Of a stretch of 64,000 nt of DNA, positions 34,547 to 44,500 are shown in pieces; positions within the stretch are counted from its first letter, which is position 1, and every line of letters begins with the position of its first letter. This stretch comes from an uncultured Holophaga sp. Lineage in GTDB: Bacteria > Acidobacteriota > Holophagae > Holophagales > Holophagaceae. The notes beneath the pieces are model-generated. The model was not told the DNA's origin and did not search any database. It saw only the letters and a program-made list of their open reading frames with translations. The stretch is from the NCBI RefSeq assembly GCF_963677305.1, contig NZ_OY781925.1, positions 2,814,783 through 2,878,782 of the forward strand, read 5' to 3'. The translations under genes were made by a program, and so were the position numbers.

Positions 34547-35740
34547 ATGAACACCGCATCCGCCATCACAGGCCTGGGACTGATCCTGGGCGGGACTACC
34601 GGCACACCCACCCAGGGCCAGCCCCCGGAGAAGCCTGCCGCCATCACCGTCAGTCATGGAGAAGCCCGCTCCGCCCAGAAGGGTTCTTCCGACTACTTCA
34701 CGGGCTCCGTCCGGGTGGAGCAGCTCTTCGCCCCCCAGCCCCCCTCCACCACCTCCGGCGGCCAGGTGAGCTTCGAACCCTGCGCCCGCACCGCCTGGCA
34801 CACCCACCCGGCGGGGCAGACGCTGGTGGTGACATCGGGCTCCGGCCTTATCCAGGCCTGGGGCGAGCCCGCCTTGGAGCTCCGCCCGGGGGACGTGGTC
34901 TGGATCCCGGCGGGGGTCAAGCACTGGCACGGCGCGAGCCCCTCCTCACCGCTCTCCCACACCGCCATCCAGGAGTTCCGGGAGGGCAAGGCCGTCGTCT
35001 GGCTGGAGCAGGTACCCGACGCCCAGTACCATGAGGCAGCCAAAGGTGTGCACCCCGCCGGGACAGCAGGGGGCTCCCCAGCCCTGGACCACTATACGCG
35101 GGAGATTCTGCAGGGCGAGGTCTGGACGCGTCCGGGCCTCTCCCAGCGGGACCGGAGCCTGGTGACCCTGGCCGCCCTCATGGCCCGGAACCAGGGCCAG
35201 GCCCTGCCGGAGCAGGTGGCCCTGGCCCTGGACCATGGCGTGAAGCCCGGTGAGCTCTCGGAGCTCGTGGCCCACCTGGCCTTCTACACGGGCTGGGGCG
35301 GTGGTGAGGGCGGAGCCGGGGCCCTCCGGCAGGTCTTCGCCCAGCGCCACATCGGCCCAGACCAGCTGCCCCCCGCCGAGGTTGCCCTGCTCCCTTTGAA
35401 TGAAGGCGCTGAGGCCACCCGTGCCTCCCGGGTGGAGGCCAGCTTCGGGGCCATCGCCCCCGGGGTGGTGCACTACACCACCGAGGCCCTCTTCCGGAGC
35501 CTCTGGCTGCGTCCGGGTCTGGCCCCCAGGGACCGCAGCCTGGTCACGGTCAGCGCTCTCATCGCTTCCGGCCAGGTGGCCCAGATCCCCTACCACCTGA
35601 ACCGGGCCATGGACAACGGCCTGACCCCCGGCGAAGTCTCTGAGAGCCTCACCCAGCTGGCCTTCTACGCGGGCTGGCCCAGTGTCTTCACGGCGCTGCC
35701 GGTGGTGAAGGAGGTCATCGAACATCGGCCTGCCCACTGA
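34547..35740 (+). CDS. Cupin plus two carboxymuconolactone-decarboxylase domains
   Basis: A 397-residue three-part fusion. Residues ~30-150 form a cupin with ARTAWHTHPAGQTLVVTSG and VVWIPAGVKHWHG (metal histidines). Two CMD-like all-helical domains follow (~175-285 and ~305-395), each with the repeat LR/GLxxRDRSLVTLAAL, ending in LSELVAHLAFYTGWGG and VSESLTQLAFYAGWPS. Neither CMD has the CxxC of AhpD, so peroxidase activity is unlikely. The first residues are mildly hydrophobic, but I do not call a signal peptide. The function is probably oxidative or decarboxylative on small ring compounds, an inference only. Confidence 0.85.
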   Translation: MNTASAITGLGLILGGTTGTPTQGQPPEKPAAITVSHGEARSAQKGSSDYFTGSVRVEQLFAPQPPSTTSGGQVSFEPCARTAWHTHPAGQTLVVTSGSGLIQAWGEPALELRPGDVVWIPAGVKHWHGASPSSPLSHTAIQEFREGKAVVWLEQVPDAQYHEAAKGVHPAGTAGGSPALDHYTREILQGEVWTRPGLSQRDRSLVTLAALMARNQGQALPEQVALALDHGVKPGELSELVAHLAFYTGWGGGEGGAGALRQVFAQRHIGPDQLPPAEVALLPLNEGAEATRASRVEASFGAIAPGVVHYTTEALFRSLWLRPGLAPRDRSLVTVSALIASGQVAQIPYHLNRAMDNGLTPGEVSESLTQLAFYAGWPSVFTALPVVKEVIEHRPAH

Positions 35741-35754
35741 CCCCCCTTCCACCT

Positions 35755-37029
35755 TCAGTCCAGGTCGCGGGTGAAGAGGGCATCCTGGAAGCGGTTGCCC
35801 GTCAGGGGGTCCCGGAGAGTCCGCTTCAGGACAAAGTCGAGCAGCAAGGGTTCCCGGCCTTTGAGTTCCTGGAGCCCCCGCCGTTCGGAGGGACTCACCA
35901 GTCCCAGAAGCTGAGCCTGGCTGGGCCAGATGAGGGGACCCACCGCAGGCAGAGGGTAGTCGGTCCCATTGAGCAGGCGCTCATGCAGCTCGGGCCGACG
36001 CAGGAGGGGCAGCAGGGTGCGCTTCAGATGCTGCACCAGGACCAGGGCCGAGATATCGCCGTAGAGCAGCCCACGGTAGCAGGGCTCCTCCATGAGTCTC
36101 AGGAAGAGCTCGAAGTTCCGGACCCTCCTCCCGGGGTGGTCGAAGTCCTCTCCCCGGCCATCACCGGCACAGTGGGCCGCCACGACCCTCACCCCGTGGT
36201 CCAGGGGCCGCCTCAGACGGAGCGGGTTGCCGTAGGCCTGCCAGGGGGCCGTGACGGCATGCTCATCCCCGGTATGCACAAGCAGGATCATCCTGTGCCG
36301 TGCCATGCAGCTGTAAAAGGCATCCCAGCGGGGGTCGGCGGGATCGATATTCTGGGCATTGGGAAGCCACTTGACCCAGCGCACCCCCTGGGCCGCCCAG
36401 CGCTCCAGTTCATCCAGGGCGTCGGGGCGGACGGGATGGACCGAGATCACAGGGACCAGCGTACCCGGATGGGCCCTGGCCAGGTCGACCACATAGGCAT
36501 TGGGGACGTAGAAGTCGGTATGGGGCCGGTCCACGCACCCACTCTTCGTATAGGTGCGGTCCATGGCGAGGAGGTGCAGACGGACAGGCCTTCCGAAGGC
36601 CCCGGCCCGCCGCAGGAGGGTCTCGAGATAGACCTCGTCGAAGCGTTCCAGATCGCGGGTACCCCCGGCCTCCATGTAGAAGTGACCCGCCAGGCGCTTG
36701 GCAGGGTCAACCCCCTTCAGGAAGCTCGGGTTGACCTCGCACCCCTGCCGGAGGGCCACCATGTGGATGTGGGCATCCACCAGGGGCACGCCAGGGGGCA
36801 GCCCTGCAAGGGCCCGCGTCACCAGGGCCTGGGCCTCGACACTGAGCGGCCTCCCCGACTCCGGTAATCCCGGGACCACCGGAGGCATCAGAAGATCAGA
36901 GAAGTCCGGCCGATCCGGACCTGAAATCTGGAATGCATCATTCAACCTCAACAGGACTGCATGAGTATCCTGCCAAGGATTCGATGGCTCGTCACGCGAG
37001 GTTATGCTGAAGGGGCCCCCACCGGGCAC
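35755..37029 (-). CDS. Amidohydrolase_2-type metal-dependent hydrolase
   Basis: A TIM-barrel hydrolase of up to 424 residues. Metal motifs are VDAHIHMVA near 84, HTGDEHAVT near 262, AAHCAGDG near 293 and LNGTDYPLP near 360. It belongs to the amidohydrolase-2/decarboxylase-like group; substrate unknown. The GTG start at 37029 has no clear ribosome binding site and leaves only 14 bases to the lon start on the other strand; a later start such as ATG 36888 is possible, and the first ~47 residues may not be translated. Confidence 0.75.
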   Translation of the reverse strand: MPGGGPFSITSRDEPSNPWQDTHAVLLRLNDAFQISGPDRPDFSDLLMPPVVPGLPESGRPLSVEAQALVTRALAGLPPGVPLVDAHIHMVALRQGCEVNPSFLKGVDPAKRLAGHFYMEAGGTRDLERFDEVYLETLLRRAGAFGRPVRLHLLAMDRTYTKSGCVDRPHTDFYVPNAYVVDLARAHPGTLVPVISVHPVRPDALDELERWAAQGVRWVKWLPNAQNIDPADPRWDAFYSCMARHRMILLVHTGDEHAVTAPWQAYGNPLRLRRPLDHGVRVVAAHCAGDGRGEDFDHPGRRVRNFELFLRLMEEPCYRGLLYGDISALVLVQHLKRTLLPLLRRPELHERLLNGTDYPLPAVGPLIWPSQAQLLGLVSPSERRGLQELKGREPLLLDFVLKRTLRDPLTGNRFQDALFTRDLD

Positions 37030-37043
37030 CCACGAGTCGAGCG

Positions 37044-39464
37044 ATGACCAACAAGCCCCTCACCCTACCCGCACTGCCGATCCGGGACATGGTCCTGTTC
37101 CCGGGCTCCCGAATGCCCTTCGTGGTAGGGCGCAAGGCCTCGGTCCACACCCTGGAGCAGGCCATCAAGGCCGGCGACCACTTGGTCCTGCTCACCCAGC
37201 GGAACCCCCGGGAGGAGGAACCCCGCCAGGACACCCTCTACACCACCGGCACCCTGGCCCTGGTGGAGTCCCTCATTGCCCTGCCCAAGGATTACTACAA
37301 GGTGGGCGTAAAGGGCATCGCCCGGGTGAGGCTGGAGCATTACTCCGACCAGGATGAGGTCATCAAGGCCGAGGTCACCCTGCTCAACGAGCCCCCCACA
37401 GCTGGGGAGAGTGCCCTCCTGGAGCCCTTCCACCTGGCGGTGGGCGATTTCCTGTCCCGGAATGCGGACGCCAGCCGCCTCCTGACCCTCGACCAAGTGA
37501 AGGAGCTGCCCCTCGGACGGGCCGTCGACACCGTCGCGGGGCTGCTGCCCGTCGAGGTCAAGGACAAGCAGAACGTACTCGAGCAGTTGGAGATCGAGCC
37601 CCGGCTCCAGACCCTCCTCAAGCTCATCGAGGTGGATGCCGCCCGGCACGAGGTGGACCGCGAGGTCGAAGCCAAGACCCAGCAGCGCCTGGACGAGGAC
37701 CACAAGCAGTACGTCCTCAACGAGAAGATGCGGGTCATCCAGCAGGAGCTGGGCCGGAAGGGCGAGAAGGACGAGAGCACCCGGATCAAGGAGCGGATCC
37801 TCGACGCCGGCATGAGCGAGGAGGCCGAGAAGAAGGCCCTGGAGGAGCTGGAGCGGATGGAGGCCATGCCCCCCCAGAGTGCCGAGGCCACCGTATCGCG
37901 CACCTACATCGACTGGCTCCTGGCCCTGCCCTGGAAGGCCAGCGCCGAGGAGCACCTGGACCTGGACGGGGCCGAGCGCATCCTGGACGAGGACCACGCG
38001 GGTCTGGAGAAGGTGAAGGCCCGCATCCTGGAGTACCTGGCGGTCATGCGCCGCCTCAGGGACACCGCCAAACCCGGCACGGGCCTGCGGGGCCCCATCC
38101 TCTGCCTGGTGGGACCTCCGGGCGTGGGCAAGACCAGCCTGGCCCGCAGCATCGCCCGCGCCCTGAACCGCCCCTTCGTGCGCTTCTCCCTGGGGGGCGT
38201 CCGGGATGAGGCTGAGATCCGGGGCCACCGGCGCACCTACATCGGTTCCATGCCCGGGCGCATCATCAGCCTCATGAAGAAGGCCGCCGTGAGGAACCCC
38301 CTCATGCTCCTGGACGAGATCGACAAGATGGCCTCGGACTACCGCGGCGATCCGGCCTCGGCCCTGCTGGAGGTCCTGGACCCGGAGCAGAACGCCGGCT
38401 TCCAGGATCACTACCTGGATGTGGGCTACGACCTCAGCCAGGTGATGTTCCTCTGCACGGCCAATGTGCGCCACAACATCCCCGCCGCCCTGGACGACCG
38501 CCTGGAGGTGATCGAGCTGAGCGGCTACACCCTGAAGGAGAAGCAGGCCATCGCCCAGCAGCACCTGGTGCCCAAGTCCCTGGAGCGCCACGGCATGCAG
38601 GACCTGGACATCCGCTTCGAGGACGCGGCCCTGGAGAAGATCATCCAGGCCTACACCAAGGAGGCCGGCGTCCGCCAGCTGGAGCGGGAGCTCTCCGCCA
38701 TCCTTCGCAAGCTGGCCCGGCACAGCCTCCAGCCTGACCGCGCCGACCAGCTCGCCGGGCAGCCCTTCGATCCGGTGGTGCATCCCGAGCGCCTCCCGAA
38801 GCTGCTGGGGCCGGAGCGATTCCTGGAGACCCGCCCCGATGCCCAGGCCATGCCCGGGGTGGTGAACGGCTTGGCCTGGACCTCCACCGGAGGCGACCTC
38901 CTGACCATCGAGGCCGCCCCCCTGCCGGGGAAGGGCAACCTCAAGCTCACGGGCAAGCTCGGTGAGGTTATGCAGGAGAGCGCCCAGATCGCCCTCTCCT
39001 ACGTCCGGACCCGGGCCGAGCGGCTGGGCCTGGCCCCGGATTTCATGGAGAAACTGGACCTCCACGTCCACGTGCCCGAAGGCGCCATCCCCAAGGACGG
39101 TCCCAGCGCGGGCATCACCCTGGCCACGGCCCTCATCTCGGCCCTGACGGGCATCCCAGTCCGGGGCGATGTGGCCATGACCGGCGAGCTGACCCTCCGA
39201 GGCATGGTGCTCCCCATCGGCGGGCTCAAGGAGAAGCTCCTGGCGGCCCATCGCATGGGCTGCAAGGCCGTCCTGATCCCCAGCGAGAATGCCCGGCACC
39301 TCGAAGAGGTCCCCGCGGAGGTCCGGGAGACCCTCAGCATTCATCTGGTCAGCCACATGGATGAGGTGATCCAGCTCGCCCTCTCCAGGCTGCCGGAGCC
39401 CAGGCGCTGCCCTGAGAACTGCACCCAGGCGGGAGCCCCTCCCCAGCAGCCCTCAACCCACTGA
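37044..39464 (+). CDS. lon: ATP-dependent Lon protease
   Basis: An 806-residue LonA. The N-terminal substrate-binding domain (~1-205) starts [13 protein letters not shown]. The AAA+ module has Walker [14 protein letters not shown] (near 350), [29 protein letters not shown] (Walker B and sensor), and the sensor 2 region. The protease domain has catalytic serine in [14 protein letters not shown] (near 680) and lysine in [16 protein letters not shown]. Length and order are normal. Degrades misfolded and regulatory proteins. No CIRCE or sigma-32-like promoter is evident to me. Confidence 0.97.
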   Translation: MTNKPLTLPALPIRDMVLFPGSRMPFVVGRKASVHTLEQAIKAGDHLVLLTQRNPREEEPRQDTLYTTGTLALVESLIALPKDYYKVGVKGIARVRLEHYSDQDEVIKAEVTLLNEPPTAGESALLEPFHLAVGDFLSRNADASRLLTLDQVKELPLGRAVDTVAGLLPVEVKDKQNVLEQLEIEPRLQTLLKLIEVDAARHEVDREVEAKTQQRLDEDHKQYVLNEKMRVIQQELGRKGEKDESTRIKERILDAGMSEEAEKKALEELERMEAMPPQSAEATVSRTYIDWLLALPWKASAEEHLDLDGAERILDEDHAGLEKVKARILEYLAVMRRLRDTAKPGTGLRGPILCLVGPPGVGKTSLARSIARALNRPFVRFSLGGVRDEAEIRGHRRTYIGSMPGRIISLMKKAAVRNPLMLLDEIDKMASDYRGDPASALLEVLDPEQNAGFQDHYLDVGYDLSQVMFLCTANVRHNIPAALDDRLEVIELSGYTLKEKQAIAQQHLVPKSLERHGMQDLDIRFEDAALEKIIQAYTKEAGVRQLERELSAILRKLARHSLQPDRADQLAGQPFDPVVHPERLPKLLGPERFLETRPDAQAMPGVVNGLAWTSTGGDLLTIEAAPLPGKGNLKLTGKLGEVMQESAQIALSYVRTRAERLGLAPDFMEKLDLHVHVPEGAIPKDGPSAGITLATALISALTGIPVRGDVAMTGELTLRGMVLPIGGLKEKLLAAHRMGCKAVLIPSENARHLEEVPAEVRETLSIHLVSHMDEVIQLALSRLPEPRRCPENCTQAGAPPQQPSTH

Positions 39465-39491
39465 GCCCATGGGCCGATGGAACACCTCTGA

Positions 39492-40670
39492 ATGGGCAAC
39501 CCGACCTCTCCAGCAAGCGGCCTCTCCCGTGGCCTCGTCCTTCTCCTTGCCCTCCTCACGGCGATGGGGGTGGCCAACCTCTACTACAACCAGCCCATGC
39601 TCGGGGTCATCGCCCGGAGCTTCCCCGGCGATGCGGCCACGGCCCTGATCCCCACCCTGACCCTCCTGGGGTACGCGGCGGGCCTGCTCTTCCTCGTCCC
39701 CCTGGGCGACCTGGTCCAGCGACGCAGACTGATCATGGTCCAGTTCCTGGCCATGGGTGTGGCTCTCGCCCTGGCGGCCCTGGCCCCCAGTGGGCAGGCC
39801 CTCCTGGTGGTCTCCTTTCTCATCGGGGCTGGTGCCTCAGTGGTCCAGCAGGTGGTCCCCCTGGGGGCGGCCCTGGCCACCAACGAGCGTCGTGGCGCGG
39901 TGGTCGGCAGCATCATGAGCGGCCTCTTCTGCGGCATTCTCCTCTGCCGGGCCCTGGCGGGTTTTGTGGCGGCCCACCTGGGCTGGCGGGCCATGTTCTG
40001 GATCGGGGTACCCCTGGCCCTGCTGGGGGCCCTCTCCACCCGGATCCTGCCTGAGATCGAGCCCTCGACCACCCTCAACTACACCGGCCTGCTCAGTTCC
40101 CTGGTCAGGCTCTGGCGGGAGGAAGCGCCCCTGAGGCGCGCCACTTTCACCCAGACCGGCCTCTTCATGGCCTTCAACGCCTTCTGGACCATCCTCGCCC
40201 TTCACCTGGAAATGCCCCCCATCTGCAAGGGGGCGGACACCGCAGGCCTCTTCGGCATCGTGGGCCTGGTGGGCATTCTGGCCGCACCCCTCGCCGGGCG
40301 CCAAGCGGATCGTCGAGGCTACCGCCCCGTGGTCCTGCTGGGCGTCGGCACCGCCCTGGCGGCCTGGCTGGTGCTGGCGATATGGATCTCCATTCCAGGC
40401 CTCGTGGTCGGGGTGATCCTCCTGGACTTCGGCATTCAGAGCGCCCTCATCGCCCACCAGCAGCTGATCTACAGCCTCCGACCCGAGGCCAAGAACCGCA
40501 TCAACACCATCTTCATGGTGGGCATGTTCCTGGGGGGGAGCCTCGGTGCCGCCGCCGCGATGCTGGCCTGGAAACGGGCCGGGTGGAGCGGGGTCAGCGT
40601 GCTGTCCATCGCCCTCTGCCTGGCGGCCGGGGTCATGGCCCTGTGGAGCCGTCCCCGGCGCCCGGCTTAA
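39492..40670 (+). CDS. MFS transporter
   Basis: A 392-residue 12-helix major facilitator protein. Hydrophobic segments alternate along the length; VPLGDLVQRRRLIMV after helix 2 and AGRQADRRGYRPVVLL after helix 8 are the paired MFS loops. The start ANLYYNQPMLGVIARSF resembles the drug/sugar efflux subgroup (YnfM-like). Substrate unknown. It lies 27 bases after lon on the same strand and overlaps the end of the next (convergent) gene by about 38 bases. Confidence 0.85.
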   Translation: MGNPTSPASGLSRGLVLLLALLTAMGVANLYYNQPMLGVIARSFPGDAATALIPTLTLLGYAAGLLFLVPLGDLVQRRRLIMVQFLAMGVALALAALAPSGQALLVVSFLIGAGASVVQQVVPLGAALATNERRGAVVGSIMSGLFCGILLCRALAGFVAAHLGWRAMFWIGVPLALLGALSTRILPEIEPSTTLNYTGLLSSLVRLWREEAPLRRATFTQTGLFMAFNAFWTILALHLEMPPICKGADTAGLFGIVGLVGILAAPLAGRQADRRGYRPVVLLGVGTALAAWLVLAIWISIPGLVVGVILLDFGIQSALIAHQQLIYSLRPEAKNRINTIFMVGMFLGGSLGAAAAMLAWKRAGWSGVSVLSIALCLAAGVMALWSRPRRPA

Positions 40671-41409
40671 GCCCTGGCCCCCGGATCTCCCCAAGGAACT
40701 CCCGGGCACAGTCCGGGCAGAGGCCGTGGGTGAAGGTGGCCTTGGAGTGGGCAGCCACATAGCCCTCCACCTGCTGCCAGTACCCCTGGTCATCCCGGAT
40801 CTTTTTGCAGGAGGCACAGATCGGGATCAACCCGCTGAGGGTCTGGACCGCATCCAAGGCCTCCTGCAGCTCCCGGATGAGCCGGACGTGATCCTGGTCC
40901 CGGCGCCGGTCCTGGGCCCGCAGGCGTTCCAGCTCCATGACCAGCTCCGTCATCTTCCGCTCCCTGGCCTCCGTGGCCCCCTGCTCCGCCAGGACCCATC
41001 CGAAGCCCACCAGGGTCGCCCAGAGGAAGCACCACAGGCCGATCCGCGCCAGGAGGAGCTGGTGGAGCGAAAGCGCCGGCGGCGGACCGGGAGCGGCGCC
41101 GGACCCGGCATGCAACAGGAGGGCCAGCCCCGCCAGCCAGGCGCCCTGCAGGACCAGGGACTGGAGCGTACCGACCACTGGGCCTGCCAGGGCCCGCCCG
41201 TCCCGGGTCCACTGCCAGGGGATCGGAGCCAGGAGGAGGGCCAGGAAGGGCATCAGGAAGGAGAGCAGCAGGGCCGCCGTTCCCGGTCTCTGGGGAGCCG
41301 TCAGCGCGTGGATACCGAAGAATACGGCCCCCACAAGAGCACAGCCTCCGAGCCGCCGACTGCTGAGCACCCGACCCCGGATCGACGCCATGACCCTTGC
41401 CCAGCGCAT
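40633..41409 (-). CDS. Membrane protein with C-terminal CxxCKKIRDDxGYW module
   Basis: A 258-residue protein with four or five membrane helices in the first ~155 residues, a coiled coil (~150-190, rich in Arg and Glu), and a C-terminal module ICASCKKIRDDQGYWQQVE ... HGLCPDCAREF. The two CxxC pairs could bind zinc or a cluster. I know this module as the tail of many PAS, response-regulator and GGDEF proteins in Holophagae, Geobacter and similar bacteria, where its role is not established. No kinase or cyclase domain is present, which is unusual. Its end overlaps the convergent MFS gene. Confidence 0.75.
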   Translation of the reverse strand: MRWARVMASIRGRVLSSRRLGGCALVGAVFFGIHALTAPQRPGTAALLLSFLMPFLALLLAPIPWQWTRDGRALAGPVVGTLQSLVLQGAWLAGLALLLHAGSGAAPGPPPALSLHQLLLARIGLWCFLWATLVGFGWVLAEQGATEARERKMTELVMELERLRAQDRRRDQDHVRLIRELQEALDAVQTLSGLIPICASCKKIRDDQGYWQQVEGYVAAHSKATFTHGLCPDCAREFLGEIRGPGLKPGAGDGSTGP

Positions 41410-41520
41410 GCCCCCTCCCTGCAGATCGATACCCGTGCCCCACTATAGGCCTCGGGGCGCAGGGGGAAACCCCGCGCCCCGAAGCGCAACGGCAGGGCGG
41501 ACAAGCCGCCGGAGCCCAGG

Positions 41521-44500
41521 TCACTGGCAGGTCATCGAGACCAGGGTGCTGGAGGCCGTGTCCGTGGTATCGAAGGACACCCAGCTCCCGGTGGAGCCCG
41601 TCTTGCTATAGAGGTGACCGGCAGCGGTAGCCCCATAGAAAGTGGTGCCATCCCAGGTCACCGAGACCAGGTTTTCTGCGGCGGCATTGCTGCTTGCCAC
41701 CGCCCAGGTATTTGCAGTGGTGACATTGGCCGGCGTGTTGGTATAGAGCGCACCGGTGGACGTGAATCCATAGAAGGTGGAGCCGTCGAAGACAGCCGAG
41801 ACCAGAGCCAAGCCTGAGGTCCCTCCCAGGTTCGAAGCGGCCCAACTGCCACTGAGGGTCGTGGTGTTGTACTTGCCGGTGTTGGTGAACCCGTAGAAGT
41901 TCGTGCCATCGAAAGCCAGAGCCTTCATGGTGCCGGAGGCGGTGGAGCTGAGGAGCGGGGCCCAGGTGCCGGCTGCTCCGGTCTTCCGGTAGAGGTAGCC
42001 GTTGTTGGTGCCACTGAGTGCGCCATAAAACGTATTCCCGTCCTGGGTGACCACCAGAGCCGGAATCACATCGGTCTCCGTGGCCTCACTGATCCAGGCA
42101 CCGGCGGTGCCGTACTTGGCCCAGGTGCTTCCATCCGAAGCGAAGGCGTAGAAGGGTGCGATGGTGAGCGCGCACTTGGCCGTGTGGTTGCCATCCGTGG
42201 TGGTGACGGTGATATCGGCGGTCCCCTGACCCACGGCAGTGACCACCCCGTTGGTGACCGTGGCCACCGAAGTGTCAGAGCTCGACCAGGTGACGCTGCT
42301 ATCCGAGGCGGTCGAGGGACTGAGCGTGGCCGTCAGGGTGTGGAGACCGCTGAGCGTGAGGGCGCTCTTATCCAGGCTCACCCCGGTGACGTTCACCGTG
42401 GAGGCCGTGACCATGACGGCGCAGGTGGCTTGATAGCCCCCGTCCGCCGTGGTCACGGTGATGGTGGCGGTTCCGGCAGCCACGGCGTGGACCACCCCGT
42501 TGGTGACGGTCGCCACCGAGGTGTCGCTGCTGCTCCAGGTGACCGTGCTGTTGCTGGCACTGCTGGGGCTGACCGTGGCTGAGAGCGTCTGATCGCTCCC
42601 TCCCGCAGCAAGATTCAGGGAGCTCTGGTCCAGGCTCACCCCCGTGACGCTGACGGTGGGGGCGGTGACCGTGACAGTGCAGGTGGCCTGATAGGAACCA
42701 TCCAGCGTCGTTGCGGTGATGATGCTGCTCCCAGCCGCCACCGGGGTCACCAGCCCGCCTGTCACGGTGGCTGCGGCACTGTTGCTGCTGGTCCAGCTCA
42801 AAGCCTTGTTGGAAGCGAAACTCGGCAGAACCACTGGGGTGAGGACCCCATCGCTGCCGCCCGTGGTCAGGGCCAGGGTCGTGGGACTCAAGGTGATCCC
42901 GGCGACCGCCGTGGAGGTGCTGCTATCCTCGGTCACATCCTGGGCCACGTAGGTGCTGCTCCCGAGATCCGCATCACTGACGGCGAAAACATAGATCCTG
43001 TTGGGACCGGCTGTATCGCGGATGAAATCGTTGTCGTTGGCGATCCAGAGGGTGTGCTTGTTGATCCCGTTCACGGTGATATCGGGGCCGAAGGCGGCGC
43101 CCTCGATCTTGGCGGGAATGGCCGTATCCGCAATACCGGCATCACTCAGGACAGACTCGAGATCCAGGAAGAGGGTCTTGCTCACCGCGTACGTCAGCAG
43201 GGTGGCCTGCCCGCTGGCATCACTGGGAAGCTCGGTGGCGTCGGAGATATCCACCTTGTAGAGACGCTTGACCACGGCACTGGAGCCGTCCCCCAGCCCC
43301 TTGCCGTCCCGCTCGTCGATCAGGAAGACATGATCGTTCACAGCAAGGATCTCGCTGCTGTTATAGGCCTTGGATTTATCTGACAGATAGTTGTCGTAGA
43401 CGTACTGGTGGGTGGTGCCGGTGGCGATATCGATGGTCACGATCCGATTGCAGCGCCCGCCATCCCCCCCGTCCTGGATCAGGGGGCTCTGCATCAGACC
43501 GACCAGGGTCGTGCCATCGGGGGTGATGGCCAGGCCCTCCATGCCCTTGTTGGCCACTCGCCCGCTCGTATTGCCATCAATCTCGTTCTGGCCGACAGCA
43601 CTCAGCGTGGCGACATCGAAGCCGCTCGGCAGGGAGAAGCTCGCCAGACGCTGACCGGTGTGACGATCGAACTGGTAGACGTAGGGACCGTATTCGTCCG
43701 AGATGAAGACGCTCTGGCCATCATTGGCCACCCGGATGGATTCCGGATCCAGGCGGGCGTGCGCGGTGGCACCGGAATCCCCGCTGCTGGCGAAGCAGTC
43801 CGAGCGCCCCACGAAGTAGTAGACCCCATCGGTGGTGTTGAGGTCCTGGACATCCGTGAGGGCCTGGACCGAGCTGCTGCTGTAGGCAAGCTCCGTCGGG
43901 GAGGACAACAGCTTCGTGTCCGCCAGGGTCACGCTCAGGGTATAGGGAAGACTGGAGCCCGAGGTGTTCGAGGCGAGTTCCATCTTCAGGGTATGGAAGC
44001 GGGGAATGTAGGAGGTGGTGTTATCCACCGTGGCGTCATAGGCCGTGGCATTGGGCCCCCGATCCGGCAGGGCCAGGAAGGTGTATCCGCCAGCCCAGGC
44101 CAAGCCCGATCCCATCCCCCCCAGGATGGCCTCTGAGTTGCCGTTCTCCAGAGTCCCCGTGAGGCCCGAGAGATCCGTGGCCCCATCCAGGGTCCCGATG
44201 GCGATGAGCTGGGGGCCGGCAGCGGCGGCCACGGTCAAGGCGCAGGAAGCCGTGCCCAGTCCGTCCGCAGAGGTGGCGGTGATGGTGGCTGTCCCGGCGG
44301 AAAGAGGTGTGACCACCCCACCGGACACGGTGGCCACCGAGGTGTCCGAGGATGCCCAGGTCAGGCTGGGATAGGTCGCGTCCGTCGGCAGCACCGCGGC
44401 CGTCAAGGTGCCTACCGCCAGCCCGGCCCTCAGGCTCAGGGTGCTCTGATCCAGGGTCACGCTGCTCACAGGCACATAGACCGTCACCCCACAACTGGCC

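Noticed and set aside
37065..39356. A 763-codon frame antisense to lon
   Set aside because: It mirrors Lon codons, has no recognisable motif, and Lon is complete on the other strand.
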